A stretch of 19,819 nucleotides of DNA from Citromicrobium sp. (GTDB lineage Bacteria; Pseudomonadota; Alphaproteobacteria; Sphingomonadales; Sphingomonadaceae). The position numbers were made by a program, and so were the translations under genes. Shown one piece after another: positions 1-6,069 of this stretch. Each line of letters opens with the position of its first letter. Position 1 is the first letter of the stretch. A model generated the notes under the pieces. That model worked only from the letters and a program-made list of their open reading frames with translations. It made no database searches and had not been told where the DNA came from. Location of the stretch: the NCBI GenBank assembly GCA_003248395.1, contig QFNA01000020.1, positions 1 through 19,819 of the forward strand, given 5' to 3'.

Positions 1-99
1 ATCCCCATAGCCCAACGCATGCGGCCCGCGGGTTCGTGCTTCGGGGACTTCCGTACGCCTACGGCGCCCGGAACCCTTCACGTAAGCGGCCAGTCCGCT
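1..99. repeat. Terminal direct repeat, copy 1 (circular overlap candidate)
   Basis: The first 99 bases are identical to bases 19721-19819. An exact repeat at both extreme ends is what a circular molecule, or a tandemly repeated unit, gives when a k-mer assembler writes it as a linear contig. The unique unit would then be 19,720 bp. A true flanking repeat of an integrated element is the alternative. Confidence 0.9.
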
Positions 100-351
100 T
101 TCGAGCGACAAAACTTCAGAAGCCGCCGCTCCGTTAACGACCCTAACTGCGGTCATTCACGTTCAGAATGGTGTTACCTGAAAGCAGTAATTAGATCGGT
201 TAACCGCCGTACCGACTGTAATGGCGAAAACGGGATGGAATTGCAGTTATCTCGCTATAACAGAAACTCTATACACGCCGCCCCGAGACCAAGCGCGCGG
301 CTCCGCAACAGGAGCTATCTCTTCAGCATTTTGATTTTCAATCAGCACAGA
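1..351. other. Intergenic stretch without a convincing gene
   Basis: If the molecule is circular this stretch continues the non-coding DNA downstream of the IS91-like transposase. The one plus-strand reading frame (19-366) lacks a ribosome binding site and recognisable domains, and it runs over the terminal repeat, so I do not call it. A 10-bp palindrome CGGTTAACCG lies at 197-206. A small hairpin GCTCC/GGAGC lies at 300-315, just beyond the end of the minus-strand gene that follows. It has no T tract and is at best a weak terminator. Confidence 0.5.
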
Positions 352-825
352 TCACTTCGTCGCTGAAACCCGATAGCCATGATCCTCACACAGGCGTTCC
401 AACTCAGTTACCCACGTACGGCTCTCAAGATAGGTGCTGCTTCCAATATCTGCATCGGTAGGGACAATATCATCAGTCAGGCTGAGGTTGCGAGGAGATA
501 ACTCAAGGTCATTCTCCCCCGGAAACCATCGAATAAGCCGATCACCTTCGCGCCAGATAATCCAGACCACATCATCGCTTCGGTCTCCTTGGGTCAAACC
601 AATCACACAAGCGTAAGCATTTTTACTTGGAGCTTGTTCACGCAAGTAGGAACCTACTACCTGTTGATAATCAGAGAAGTCCGGTCGTGTTCTCAAATCA
701 AATGGTACATAGTCAGCGAAGCGCGACGGGGCCGGCGGGCTTGGTTCAGCACACGCCACCGCCAGGATCGACAACGCCGCTACAATCCAAAAGGTGATGT
801 CGCGCAAAGACCATTTTTCTCGCAT
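352..825 (-). CDS. Hypothetical lipoprotein / membrane-anchored protein (157 aa)
   Basis: I do not recognise this family. Starting at the ATG at 825, residues 1-8 are charged, residues 10-24 form a hydrophobic stretch, and a Cys follows at 25 in the context LAVAC, then AEPSPP. That suggests a lipoprotein or an exported protein; the lipobox has Ala where Leu is usual. The mature part has acidic and aromatic patches and two further Cys. The upstream ATG at 909 would add 28 residues that spoil the signal peptide, and neither start has a strong Shine-Dalgarno. The gene points away from the repressor module and ends at the IS-side spacer. It could be cargo of the element. I am fairly sure it is coding and unsure of the role. 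Confidence 0.55.
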   Translation of the reverse strand: MREKWSLRDITFWIVAALSILAVACAEPSPPAPSRFADYVPFDLRTRPDFSDYQQVVGSYLREQAPSKNAYACVIGLTQGDRSDDVVWIIWREGDRLIRWFPGENDLELSPRNLSLTDDIVPTDADIGSSTYLESRTWVTELERLCEDHGYRVSATK

Positions 826-889
826 TGAATGTCTCGATTTATAAGGCGAAAGTCCTGCCCATGGGCAGCAAATCAATGATATCACAAAC

Positions 890-1042
890 CTAATCAACTC
901 GGTATTCATATAAATGCGGCGGTCGGCTCATATCATTACATACCCAATATCTCGCGCGCACTGATTTAGATCGTAAATCGGGCACTTCAAAATCATTGGT
1001 TGTAAGCAAGCAACCCCACTTTTGCTGCTTCGCATTTTCCAT
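890..1042 (-). CDS. Possible small protein (50 aa)
   Basis: A short frame begins at the ATG at 1042 and is rich in Arg, Asp and aromatic residues, with two Cys. It follows the helix-turn-helix gene on the same strand after overlapping its 3' part by a few codons. There is no clear Shine-Dalgarno, no signal peptide and no domain that I recognise. A longer version starting at 1189 would run antiphase through the helix-turn-helix gene and is less likely. It may simply be spacer DNA. Confidence 0.2.
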   Translation of the reverse strand: MENAKQQKWGCLLTTNDFEVPDLRSKSVRARYWVCNDMSRPPHLYEYRVD

Positions 1043-1061
1043 GAGAACTATGATCCCAAGC

Positions 1062-1253
1062 TTAACGGTGCCTATGGCCGGTTGATTTCTGCGTCTCGAG
1101 ATATCGCAAGACCCGGTCAACGGTCTTGGCTCTTGGTTCGCGCCCGTCGCGAAGCTGAGAAACGAATTTCCAGTCGTTGACGGCTTCACGCCCGAATCGA
1201 CTAGGGGTCATTTTCCGCTCGCGTAGATGCGCTTCGATGCGCTCTAACAGCAT
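1062..1253 (-). CDS. Small helix-turn-helix-like DNA-binding protein (63 aa)
   Basis: The sequence begins MLLERIEAHLRERKMTPSRF and continues into a segment ending QLRDGREPRAKTVDRVLRYL. This matches small HTH-type proteins common in sphingomonads, in which a Thr-Pro-Ser-x-Phe-Gly-Arg turn precedes a 'D-(L/F)-R-x-G-R-x-P' loop and a final helix. I choose the start at 1253 because GGAG lies 7 nt upstream on the minus strand (1261-1264). Upstream ATGs at 1271 and 1289 would run into the LexA box. It is divergent from the S24 repressor and shares its control region, which suggests a Cro-like or accessory regulator. That role is inferred from position, not seen. Confidence 0.7.
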   Translation of the reverse strand: MLLERIEAHLRERKMTPSRFGREAVNDWKFVSQLRDGREPRAKTVDRVLRYLETQKSTGHRHR

Positions 1254-1271
1254 GGTTGTTCTCCGAATCAT

Positions 1272-1286
1272 GTTCGCATAATGTTC
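1272..1286. promoter_or_regulatory. LexA (SOS) box, GTTC-N7-GTTC, in the divergent control region
   Basis: GTTC at 1272-1275 and GTTC at 1283-1286 are separated by exactly 7 bases (GCATAAT). This is the direct-repeat box bound by LexA in alphaproteobacteria. It lies 19 bp upstream of the minus-strand helix-turn-helix gene and about 50 bp upstream of the S24 repressor start. It could make either or both DNA-damage responsive. A second exact copy lies at 2060-2074. Confidence 0.65.
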
Positions 1287-1296
1287 CACCGAATTT

Positions 1297-1332
1297 CCTA
1301 CTTGTATAGGGCATTTCTCATTTGTATGAGAA
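1297..1332. promoter_or_regulatory. Twin palindromic operators overlapping a leaderless promoter
   Basis: TTCTCAT-TTGT-ATGAGAA (1315-1332) is a perfect inverted repeat with 7-bp arms. A related, weaker palindrome CCTA-CTTGTA-TAGG lies at 1297-1310. Both carry TTGTAT at the centre, and the two centres are 20 bp apart, about two helical turns, so two repressor dimers could sit on one face. TTGTAT (1302-1307) and TATGAG (1325-1330), 17 bp apart, read as -35 and -10. That puts the start of transcription near the A of the ATG at 1337, giving a leaderless mRNA. Autorepression by the S24 protein is inferred. Confidence 0.6.
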
Positions 1333-1336
1333 TCAT

Positions 1337-1990
1337 ATGGCAGAGTTTGACCAACGGGAGGCGCTGGCTCGCCTCATTGATGAGCGGCGCGAGAATTATT
1401 CCAATCTCTCACGCGTGATTGGGCGAAATCCCGCATACATACATCAGTTTATCAAGAGGAAGACACCCAGACGCCTAGATGACCGGGACCGGCGAACCCT
1501 CGCTCATTACCTACGCATTCCAGAGTCGGAGCTCGGAGGACCCGTGAATGCTAATAGTGTGCCGTCTGGACGGATGGTGTTCGTGCCTAGATACGAGATC
1601 GAGGCAAGCGCCGGGTTTGGCGCTATGGATCTGGATGAGCACCGCGCGACGCATATTGGGTTTGATGTTCGATGGCTGAGAGAACTCTGCCAAGGAGGGG
1701 TCGAAGATCTATCCATAATTCGCGTTAAGGGTGACTCCATGATCCCGACGCTCACAGACGGAGACGACATCATGGTAGACCGCTCGTCAGGCGGCATGCG
1801 TCTCAACGACGGCATTTATGTTCTCCGTCGAGATGACACTCTGGTCGTAAAGCGGGTAGCGATCCACCCAGCCTCTCGCAAAGCTACAGTCTCAAGCGAC
1901 AATGCAGCCTACCCAAGTTGGCCAGATTGCGATCCGAAGCACTTAGATACCGTCGGACGCGTGGTATGGTCTGGGAGACGAATTGCGTAA
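1337..1990 (+). CDS. CI/LexA-type repressor with S24 self-cleavage domain (217 aa)
   Basis: The N-terminal part (about residues 5-60) is a helix-turn-helix DNA-binding domain. The C-terminal part is a peptidase S24 domain. It carries a cleavage-site-like ASAG at 90-93, the catalytic serine in GDSM (Ser134) and the catalytic lysine in LVVKRV (Lys172). Proteins of this type repress phage or island genes and inactivate themselves by cutting the Ala-Gly bond when RecA is activated by DNA damage. I use the ATG at 1337. A TTG at 1322 would place the start inside the operator and has no ribosome binding site either, so a leaderless message is likely, as for lambda cI. A hairpin terminator follows at once. 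Partners are the divergent small DNA-binding protein and the hydrolase downstream, both next to LexA boxes. Confidence 0.88.
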   Translation: MAEFDQREALARLIDERRENYSNLSRVIGRNPAYIHQFIKRKTPRRLDDRDRRTLAHYLRIPESELGGPVNANSVPSGRMVFVPRYEIEASAGFGAMDLDEHRATHIGFDVRWLRELCQGGVEDLSIIRVKGDSMIPTLTDGDDIMVDRSSGGMRLNDGIYVLRRDDTLVVKRVAIHPASRKATVSSDNAAYPSWPDCDPKHLDTVGRVVWSGRRIA

Positions 1991-1992
1991 CT

Positions 1993-2014
1993 GCGGGGTT
2001 TTTCCCGCGATTTT
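1993..2014 (+). terminator. Rho-independent-like terminator after the S24 repressor
   Basis: GCGGG (1993-1997) and CCCGC (2004-2008) form a 5-bp stem with a T-rich loop. It is followed after GA by TTTT (2011-2014), directly after the stop codon at 1990. The stem is short, so termination may be partial. The 3' arm can also pair with a downstream segment (see 1993-2046). Confidence 0.5.
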
Positions 2015-2046
2015 CCTACTTCTCCTATTCGCGGGAGATATCCCGC
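1993..2046 (+). promoter_or_regulatory. Set of mutually exclusive hairpins (attenuator-like)
   Basis: Four segments can pair in alternative ways. GCGGG (1993-1997) pairs with part of TCCCGCGA (2003-2010). That segment pairs perfectly over 8 bp with TCGCGGGA (2029-2036), which in turn pairs over 6 bp with TCCCGC (2041-2046). Only some of these can form at once. The layout recalls attenuators or antiterminators, but no leader peptide is visible, so a regulatory role is inferred. Confidence 0.35.
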
Positions 2047-2059
2047 ATCTGATTATTTA

Positions 2060-2074
2060 GTTCTCCTTATGTTC
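2060..2074. promoter_or_regulatory. LexA (SOS) box upstream of the SleB-like hydrolase
   Basis: GTTC (2060-2063), seven bases (TCCTTAT), GTTC (2071-2074): an exact alphaproteobacterial LexA box, about 95 bp before the start of the gene at 2167. A near match in the other orientation, GAAC-N7-GAAG, follows at 2093-2107. LexA control of the hydrolase is the simplest reading. Confidence 0.65.
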
Positions 2075-2140
2075 CGATCAGAAAATACGTCGGAACTCAG
2101 TGGGAAGACGCTGTCTTTCGTCAGGCCTGATGGGGACAGC
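2071..2140 (+). promoter_or_regulatory. Inverted repeats in the leader of the hydrolase gene
   Basis: GTTCCGA (2071-2077) and TCGGAAC (2090-2096) are perfect 7-bp arms with a 12-nt spacer, and the left arm overlaps the LexA box. Further on, GCTGTC (2110-2115) pairs with GACAGC (2135-2140) and encloses the 10-bp palindrome TCAGGCCTGA (2121-2130). These could be operators or 5' UTR hairpins. No known riboswitch fold is recognised. Confidence 0.35.
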
Positions 2141-2166
2141 ACCCTCAACCGTTAAGGAGAAAGTAA

Positions 2167-2682
2167 ATGGCCAGTATACCCCCCATCGCATTGCATCCGA
2201 GCAATGAAAATCGCGGCGTCGTGGAGCGAGTCGTTTTGGCGGAAACCCGCACGCCTGCGTTCAGCTCCTACACTTCGGCGCTCGCCAGACAATCTATGGA
2301 ATGGATGGCAATCGTTCTATACAATCGGCGTGATAACCCATCGCTCTATGGTGCGAGCGGTTCGAATTTGTATGCTGTTGTGAAAGCGCCAGGCCAGTTC
2401 GCCGGATTCGAGAACTACCCGACCCTTGCATCGTCCGTGCAGGCTCGGATCGACGATATTCTGAGGATCGCAAACGATACTAGGGATAGTCGATTTAGCG
2501 CTTATCGCAATCACGTACAGATGGCACTCGATGTTGGCAATCTAGGCAGTGGCGTTCAGTCGAAAAACCCGTCGCCGGGTCCGCTGAGCTTTTGGCGAAC
2601 TGCTGGATCTTCCTCACCGGGAGGCAGGGCGGTTCTGTATCAACGGAACTTGCTCGGCAACGACTTCTACTACACAAGCTGA
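2167..2682 (+). CDS. SleB-like cell wall hydrolase, cytoplasmic form (171 aa)
   Basis: The sequence fits the SleB/Hydrolase_2 lytic transglycosylase family, which cuts peptidoglycan glycan strands. The first conserved block has AETR with candidate catalytic Glu26. Then come the helix MEWMAIVLYNR (residues 44-54, matching the family's 'AVAAVILNR'), APGQF (74-78), and a C-terminal part with FWR and GNDFYY. It lacks a signal peptide, transmembrane segment or binding domain, unlike SleB proper, so it needs a holin or another route to reach the wall, or cell death. A strong ribosome binding site, AAGGAGA (2154-2160), sits 6 nt before the ATG. The LexA box upstream suggests expression on DNA damage, as for phage endolysins and bacteriocin release enzymes. 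The family call is from motifs read by eye; a toxin or effector role is an alternative. Confidence 0.6.
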   Translation: MASIPPIALHPSNENRGVVERVVLAETRTPAFSSYTSALARQSMEWMAIVLYNRRDNPSLYGASGSNLYAVVKAPGQFAGFENYPTLASSVQARIDDILRIANDTRDSRFSAYRNHVQMALDVGNLGSGVQSKNPSPGPLSFWRTAGSSSPGGRAVLYQRNLLGNDFYYTS

Positions 2683-2737
2683 TAAATGCGTAGCGACGCG
2701 GTAATCTGCTTGAACGGCAATTATTTTGCTACCCTAG

Positions 2738-2775
2738 GCACCCACGCAGTTCGGGCACGCCGACTGCGTGGGTGC
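2738..2775. repeat. Perfect 13-bp inverted repeat with 12-nt loop
   Basis: GCACCCACGCAGT (2738-2750) and ACTGCGTGGGTGC (2763-2775) are exact reverse complements. No T tract follows on either strand, so a classical intrinsic terminator is not obvious. It could still block transcription from either side between the convergent genes, or be a recombination site of the neighbouring tyrosine recombinase. Confidence 0.6.
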
Positions 2776-2980
2776 TATCGACGCCGGTCGTTACCTATTC
2801 ACCGATGACCGCTTTCGCTCGTGCTCCGGCAAGGATTCTTGCGGGCGATTTGCGGATCGCTTTCTTTATCGGACCAGTCAGAAGAGCTTCAAACCTGTGA
2901 CAGCTTTCGGATATCGAAAGCAGATTGTCCGCTACCCACCCTAATCTCTGCCGGCCGGCCGCACTAGGCAGATGCCCGAA

Positions 2981-3012
2981 AGCGGTCGACCGAAGATTGA
3001 CGGCCGACCGCT
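2981..3012 (-). terminator. Candidate hairpin terminator of the integrase gene
   Basis: Perfect 8-bp arms AGCGGTCG/CGACCGCT with a 16-nt loop lie 8 bp beyond the integrase stop codon. Read on the minus strand, the stem is followed by TTTCGGG, a poor T tract, so termination would be weak or Rho-assisted. Confidence 0.3.
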
Positions 3013-3019
3013 CGATGGG

Positions 3020-3652
3020 TCAGATTTCGGTGCGCTCTGCCAGGAGTAGAGCGTCTTCGACATCGACGCCGAGATAGCGGACCGTGTTCTCGATTTTCGT
3101 GTGACCCAGCAGTATCTGGATCGCACGAATGTTGCCGGTCGCCCGATAGATCATCGCGGCTTTTGTCCGTCGAAGCGAGTGCGTACCGTATTCGGATTTC
3201 CGAAGCCCAATTGCAGTAACCCACTCATCGACGAGGCGGGCATACTGGCGCGTGCTCATGTGACCGGCATGATCGACCCTGCTCCGGAAGAGATAATCGC
3301 ATGTTGAACCGTCCCGTCGCTCGAGCCAGGCAAGCAAAGTCGCTCGCACATCGGCGGTAAGTTCGAACTGCACGGGTCGATGGGTCTTCTGTTGTATGAC
3401 GGTCGCGCGATTGCGGATGTCAGCCCCGGCAACCACGTCGCCAATCTTGATCTTCACCAAATCGCAGCCGCGTAACTTACTGTCGATAGCGAGATCGAAG
3501 AGGGCCTTGTCTCTCAACCGTCCTTCGCGATCGAGGTGAAAGTGGATCGCCCAGATCTGCTTTTGCGTTAGCGGTCGCTTGGTTCCCACATTCTTGCCAG
3601 CGTTCCAGGCAACGCGTCTTCGCATGGCAGGATCAAATCTCGAGTATCCCAT
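3020..3652 (-). CDS. Tyrosine recombinase/integrase, catalytic domain only (210 aa)
   Basis: The full catalytic set of tyrosine recombinases is present: Arg61 in KLRGCD, Lys89 in QQKT, HSLR (His158, Arg161), His184 in LLGHTKIENT and nucleophile Tyr193 in VRYLGV. It is a short form with only about 30 residues before the catalytic fold begins, so the usual N-terminal SAM-like core-binding domain is missing. Compact integrases of this type are common on plasmids, phages and islands of Proteobacteria. I choose the start at 3652 because AAGGAG lies 7 nt upstream on the minus strand (3660-3665). That ribosome binding site is buried in the 18-bp inverted repeat at 3652-3693. The likely role is integration, excision or multimer resolution of this element. 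Confidence 0.9.
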   Translation of the reverse strand: MGYSRFDPAMRRRVAWNAGKNVGTKRPLTQKQIWAIHFHLDREGRLRDKALFDLAIDSKLRGCDLVKIKIGDVVAGADIRNRATVIQQKTHRPVQFELTADVRATLLAWLERRDGSTCDYLFRSRVDHAGHMSTRQYARLVDEWVTAIGLRKSEYGTHSLRRTKAAMIYRATGNIRAIQILLGHTKIENTVRYLGVDVEDALLLAERTEI

Positions 3653-3693
3653 TGTCCTTCTCCTTGGCCTTCATTGGCCAAGGAGAAGGACAA
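3652..3693. repeat. Perfect 18-bp inverted repeat with 6-bp spacer at the integrase start
   Basis: TTGTCCTTCTCCTTGGCC (3652-3669) and its exact reverse complement (3676-3693) flank the spacer TTCATT. The geometry, two inverted arms around a 6-bp centre beside the integrase, is that of a tyrosine recombinase core site such as dif or lox. In an integrase mRNA starting upstream, the same sequence would fold into a stable hairpin that hides the Shine-Dalgarno and reaches the A of the start codon. Either function, or both, is possible. Confidence 0.75.
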
Positions 3694-3835
3694 CCGAAGA
3701 AAGTGAAAATTTGGGCCGGAGAGGAGACTGCAAGGGTTCTGGTGTTCAGACCATACAAAGCCGCCATTCGGTTGCCTACCCTATTCGAATACTTGCAGCC
3801 GCGAACGATCTTGGGGGGACGCCCTTGTTGGCCTT

Positions 3836-4369
3836 TTATCTGACAAGCACGGTAAGATCGATGGCAACCAGACGCCAAATGAGGCCATCCCGCTCGAAGC
3901 GATAGCTGTTGCCACTTGTTTCGTTGCGGCCCGACGGTGTCGCTACGATCTTGTTGGGTCCAGACCAGTCGAATGACCAACTATCGGTAGTCTCCATTAT
4001 GCGGGGCATGGAGCCCGCGGGCTCTCTATCGGGAAAGTCTTCAGGTAATCCGGCGGCTGCTGCGAACTGCCATTCGCCGTAAGGTTCGTTGACGAACATC
4101 CTTACTGCTCGCGGGTCCGACATCGCATCCAGGACGACATCCTTCGTGTAGGGCGGCCCATAGGTATCGACCTGAGGCAACATTTGCCGTTCGAATGCTG
4201 CTCGCACGCGCGGCCGGTCGTAAAAGGCCAGCAACTCCTCGGGAGCAGCCTCCCAATCGCTGAGGGCCGCAATCGCCAGTCTCGGCGAATAAGCATACCA
4301 ACTTCCCCCGACCGCAAACACGCCTGCGCCAATAGCTAAAACCAGCCAGATGAAGCGAGAGATCTTCAT
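3836..4369 (-). CDS. DUF2939-like membrane-anchored protein (177 aa)
   Basis: From the ATG at 4369 there is one hydrophobic segment (about residues 5-24). After it comes a block beginning YAYSPRLAIAALSDWEAAPE and continuing to a FYDRPRVRAAFERQML stretch. This resembles DUF2939 proteins, whose pattern is a single membrane anchor followed by 'Y-x-S-P-x-x-A' and 'D-x-P-x-V-R-x-x-x-x-x-Q'. The C-terminal half is probably a beta-rich exported domain. The function of the family is unknown. The start at 4381 adds four residues (MHSG); neither start has a clear ribosome binding site. It is divergent from the large operon, with about 160 bp of shared control region. Confidence 0.7.
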   Translation of the reverse strand: MKISRFIWLVLAIGAGVFAVGGSWYAYSPRLAIAALSDWEAAPEELLAFYDRPRVRAAFERQMLPQVDTYGPPYTKDVVLDAMSDPRAVRMFVNEPYGEWQFAAAAGLPEDFPDREPAGSMPRIMETTDSWSFDWSGPNKIVATPSGRNETSGNSYRFERDGLIWRLVAIDLTVLVR

Positions 4370-4530
4370 GCCCGAATGCATAACAGTCCAAGGCGACTAA
4401 GCTCAAAAGATTATCATGGAGCCGGAAAATCCAACAAAAGCGGAGCCTTCTGGTTTCAAGAAAACATTTCGTTTCAGTGCCGTTCAGCGAGAATTCTCCA
4501 TGATACAGCATTACATTGGGAAGTGATGCA
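4370..4530. promoter_or_regulatory. Divergent control region before the ten-gene operon
   Basis: This is the only sizeable gap upstream of the operon, so its promoter should lie here, with that of the minus-strand DUF2939-like gene. I see no convincing -35/-10 pair. A 10-bp perfect palindrome GAGAATTCTC (4489-4498) lies about 30 bp before the first gene and could be an operator. No LexA box was found. Confidence 0.35.
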
Positions 4531-6069
4531 TTGTTTCGGCTTTCTGCTGCCCTGTGCGCCACTCTCTCGACTTGTTCCGCACAGAATTCTGGCGCGGATG
4601 ACGACGGCTACGCCACGATAGTCGAGGCGCCGCCCTACACGCCGATCACGCGGCTTGGTCCCGACACCTATGTGCCGACTGTCGAAGACCGGCGGATGCG
4701 CTTTGCCGATGCGCTGGAAAACCGGCACCTGCCAATGCTGCGCCGCCTTAAGCGCGGCGAGATGGGCAATTTCGGCGGCATCGAGTGGCGGTGGACGAAC
4801 GGGCCGCAGAACGATGGGCTGGGGACGGTGCAGGGTATCGCCTTCTTCCTGCGCGATCCGGCGGCGTCGCTGGCGCGTTACACCTCCGATCCGCTGTTCA
4901 GCGCGGCACAGGCCGGGTTCTCGCGCGCGGATCAGGATCGCGTTGTGCGCCACTGGGCCGAACGGATCGGGACAGAGGTTGCCTCCCCCGGCTTCGGCAA
5001 TATGAGCGTGCCGTGGCTGACAATTGCCATGCCCCGCGCAAACTTTGCGGCTTTGCAGGAAGAGAAGGGCTGGGAGATTCCCGCCAACCTGCTGCTGCGC
5101 TTCGATCCTCGCGCCGATCCCGACCTGCCTGCGGTATCCGCCGATGCAAGACCGGCGGTTCGCTATTTTGCGCAGCAGGCACGCCTTGTCGGCCCCACAC
5201 CCGACATTGCGACCTTCGAAGCGTTGGTGTTGCGCGATCGCTGTCTGTTTATCGACGGGCCGGGAGACGATGATCCACTGGCTATCTTTCCGTTCACCGT
5301 TGGGCTGTATCGCGACGATGAAGGCTATCTCGCTTTCCGTCCGCGCAATTCGGCGGACCAGCGGCGACTTGGGCGGGTGGGTACACGCCTGCAGCTGGGA
5401 CATCAGCGCGAGGTGGCCGATCCGCCAGCAGGCCTGATCGAGGCTTGCGGAGCGCACCGCGTAGTAGCGGTCAGCTCGGTCGATCAGGCTGCAGGCTATG
5501 GTAATGATTGGTTCGCCGTGCGTGAGTATCGCGACCGCGAAGGGATCAGCAGCGCCGAAGCGATGCGCCGCGCCAATGCCTGTCTTCTTGAACAGGAACG
5601 GACGATGGCGGACAACCGGCTGCGCGGCGCGCGGGCGCACCCCGTCCAATGCGCGAAGCAATATGGCATCTGGGGCAATCCGGCCGTGCCGCCTGCGCTG
5701 CCGCCACTGCCGCCCGATGCCCGGATTACGCACACAAAAACGCCGCTCCGCCCGCCATCACCGTCCAAGAAACTGCAGCCGACGCGCAATGGGGTGTGCC
5801 GGTTCGAGGAACGCGATCCGTCCGAGCGGCCCAAGGTTCTCATCGCAACCAATCGCAACTCCAATATGATTTTCTGGGCCGATAAAGGCGCGGCGCTGTG
5901 GGATCATCCCAACGGCTTTATCGACGAAGGCATGGTGGTTCCGGGGTTCCGCATCGTCGCCGAGCGCGAGGGCCTGCCCGATCTGTGGATTTATCCCGAC
6001 CGCGACGGGCCGATCTACCTCTATTCGGGACCGGAGATTTTCGAATGCCGACAGCCCGCAGACTGGTAG
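4531..6069 (+). CDS. Operon gene 1: exported multi-domain protein with pro-region-like and 'DGC'-type modules (512 aa)
   Basis: The start is uncertain. I use the TTG at 4531, with GGGAAG at 4518-4523 upstream; a TTG at 4516 would add five residues. The N-terminus (FRLSAALCATLSTCSAQ) is a signal peptide, perhaps a lipoprotein signal with an unusual Thr before the Cys. About residues 75-190 form a module (GNFGGIEWRW, then FFLRDPAASLARYTSDPLF) shared with operon genes 3 and 5. It resembles the N-terminal regions of secreted alpha-lytic-type serine proteases. About residues 228-320 match the module shared with genes 3 and 10 (LVLRDRCLF, IFPF, GYLAF, EACG); here the usual DGC reads DRC. A 40-residue Gln/Arg-rich helix follows, then a Pro-rich linker and a unique C-terminal domain. 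No protease domain is present. The role is unknown. Confidence 0.8.
   Translation: MFRLSAALCATLSTCSAQNSGADDDGYATIVEAPPYTPITRLGPDTYVPTVEDRRMRFADALENRHLPMLRRLKRGEMGNFGGIEWRWTNGPQNDGLGTVQGIAFFLRDPAASLARYTSDPLFSAAQAGFSRADQDRVVRHWAERIGTEVASPGFGNMSVPWLTIAMPRANFAALQEEKGWEIPANLLLRFDPRADPDLPAVSADARPAVRYFAQQARLVGPTPDIATFEALVLRDRCLFIDGPGDDDPLAIFPFTVGLYRDDEGYLAFRPRNSADQRRLGRVGTRLQLGHQREVADPPAGLIEACGAHRVVAVSSVDQAAGYGNDWFAVREYRDREGISSAEAMRRANACLLEQERTMADNRLRGARAHPVQCAKQYGIWGNPAVPPALPPLPPDARITHTKTPLRPPSPSKKLQPTRNGVCRFEERDPSERPKVLIATNRNSNMIFWADKGAALWDHPNGFIDEGMVVPGFRIVAEREGLPDLWIYPDRDGPIYLYSGPEIFECRQPADW

Larger units (their letters stand above)
2683..3019. other. Intergenic region with several inverted repeats
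   Basis: No gene is supported here. It separates the convergent hydrolase and integrase genes. It holds three inverted repeats: 2738-2775, 2903-2921 (GCTTTCG, 5-nt spacer, CGAAAGC) and 2981-3012 (AGCGGTCG, 16-nt loop, CGACCGCT). The last is just beyond the integrase stop and could end its transcript. The other two could be terminators or recombinase-binding sites. Confidence 0.5.

Noticed and set aside
19..366. Plus-strand frame of 115 codons at the start of the window
   Set aside because: It runs through the terminal repeat and spacer DNA, has no Shine-Dalgarno, and its composition is not protein-like.
3633..3980. Minus-strand frame between the DUF2939-like gene and the integrase, with a GRPPKIV stretch
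   Set aside because: It recalls resolvase C-termini only in a few residues, overlaps both neighbours and lacks a start signal. At most it is a remnant, and that cannot be supported.
4376..4621. Plus-strand frame upstream of and overlapping operon gene 1
   Set aside because: Its frame leaves gene 1 without a signal peptide and ends early inside it. It has no ribosome binding site or domain.
4474..5733. Minus-strand open frame (419 codons) opposite operon gene 1
   Set aside because: It shows no signal, domain or ribosome binding site, and it overlaps a better-supported plus-strand gene along most of its length.
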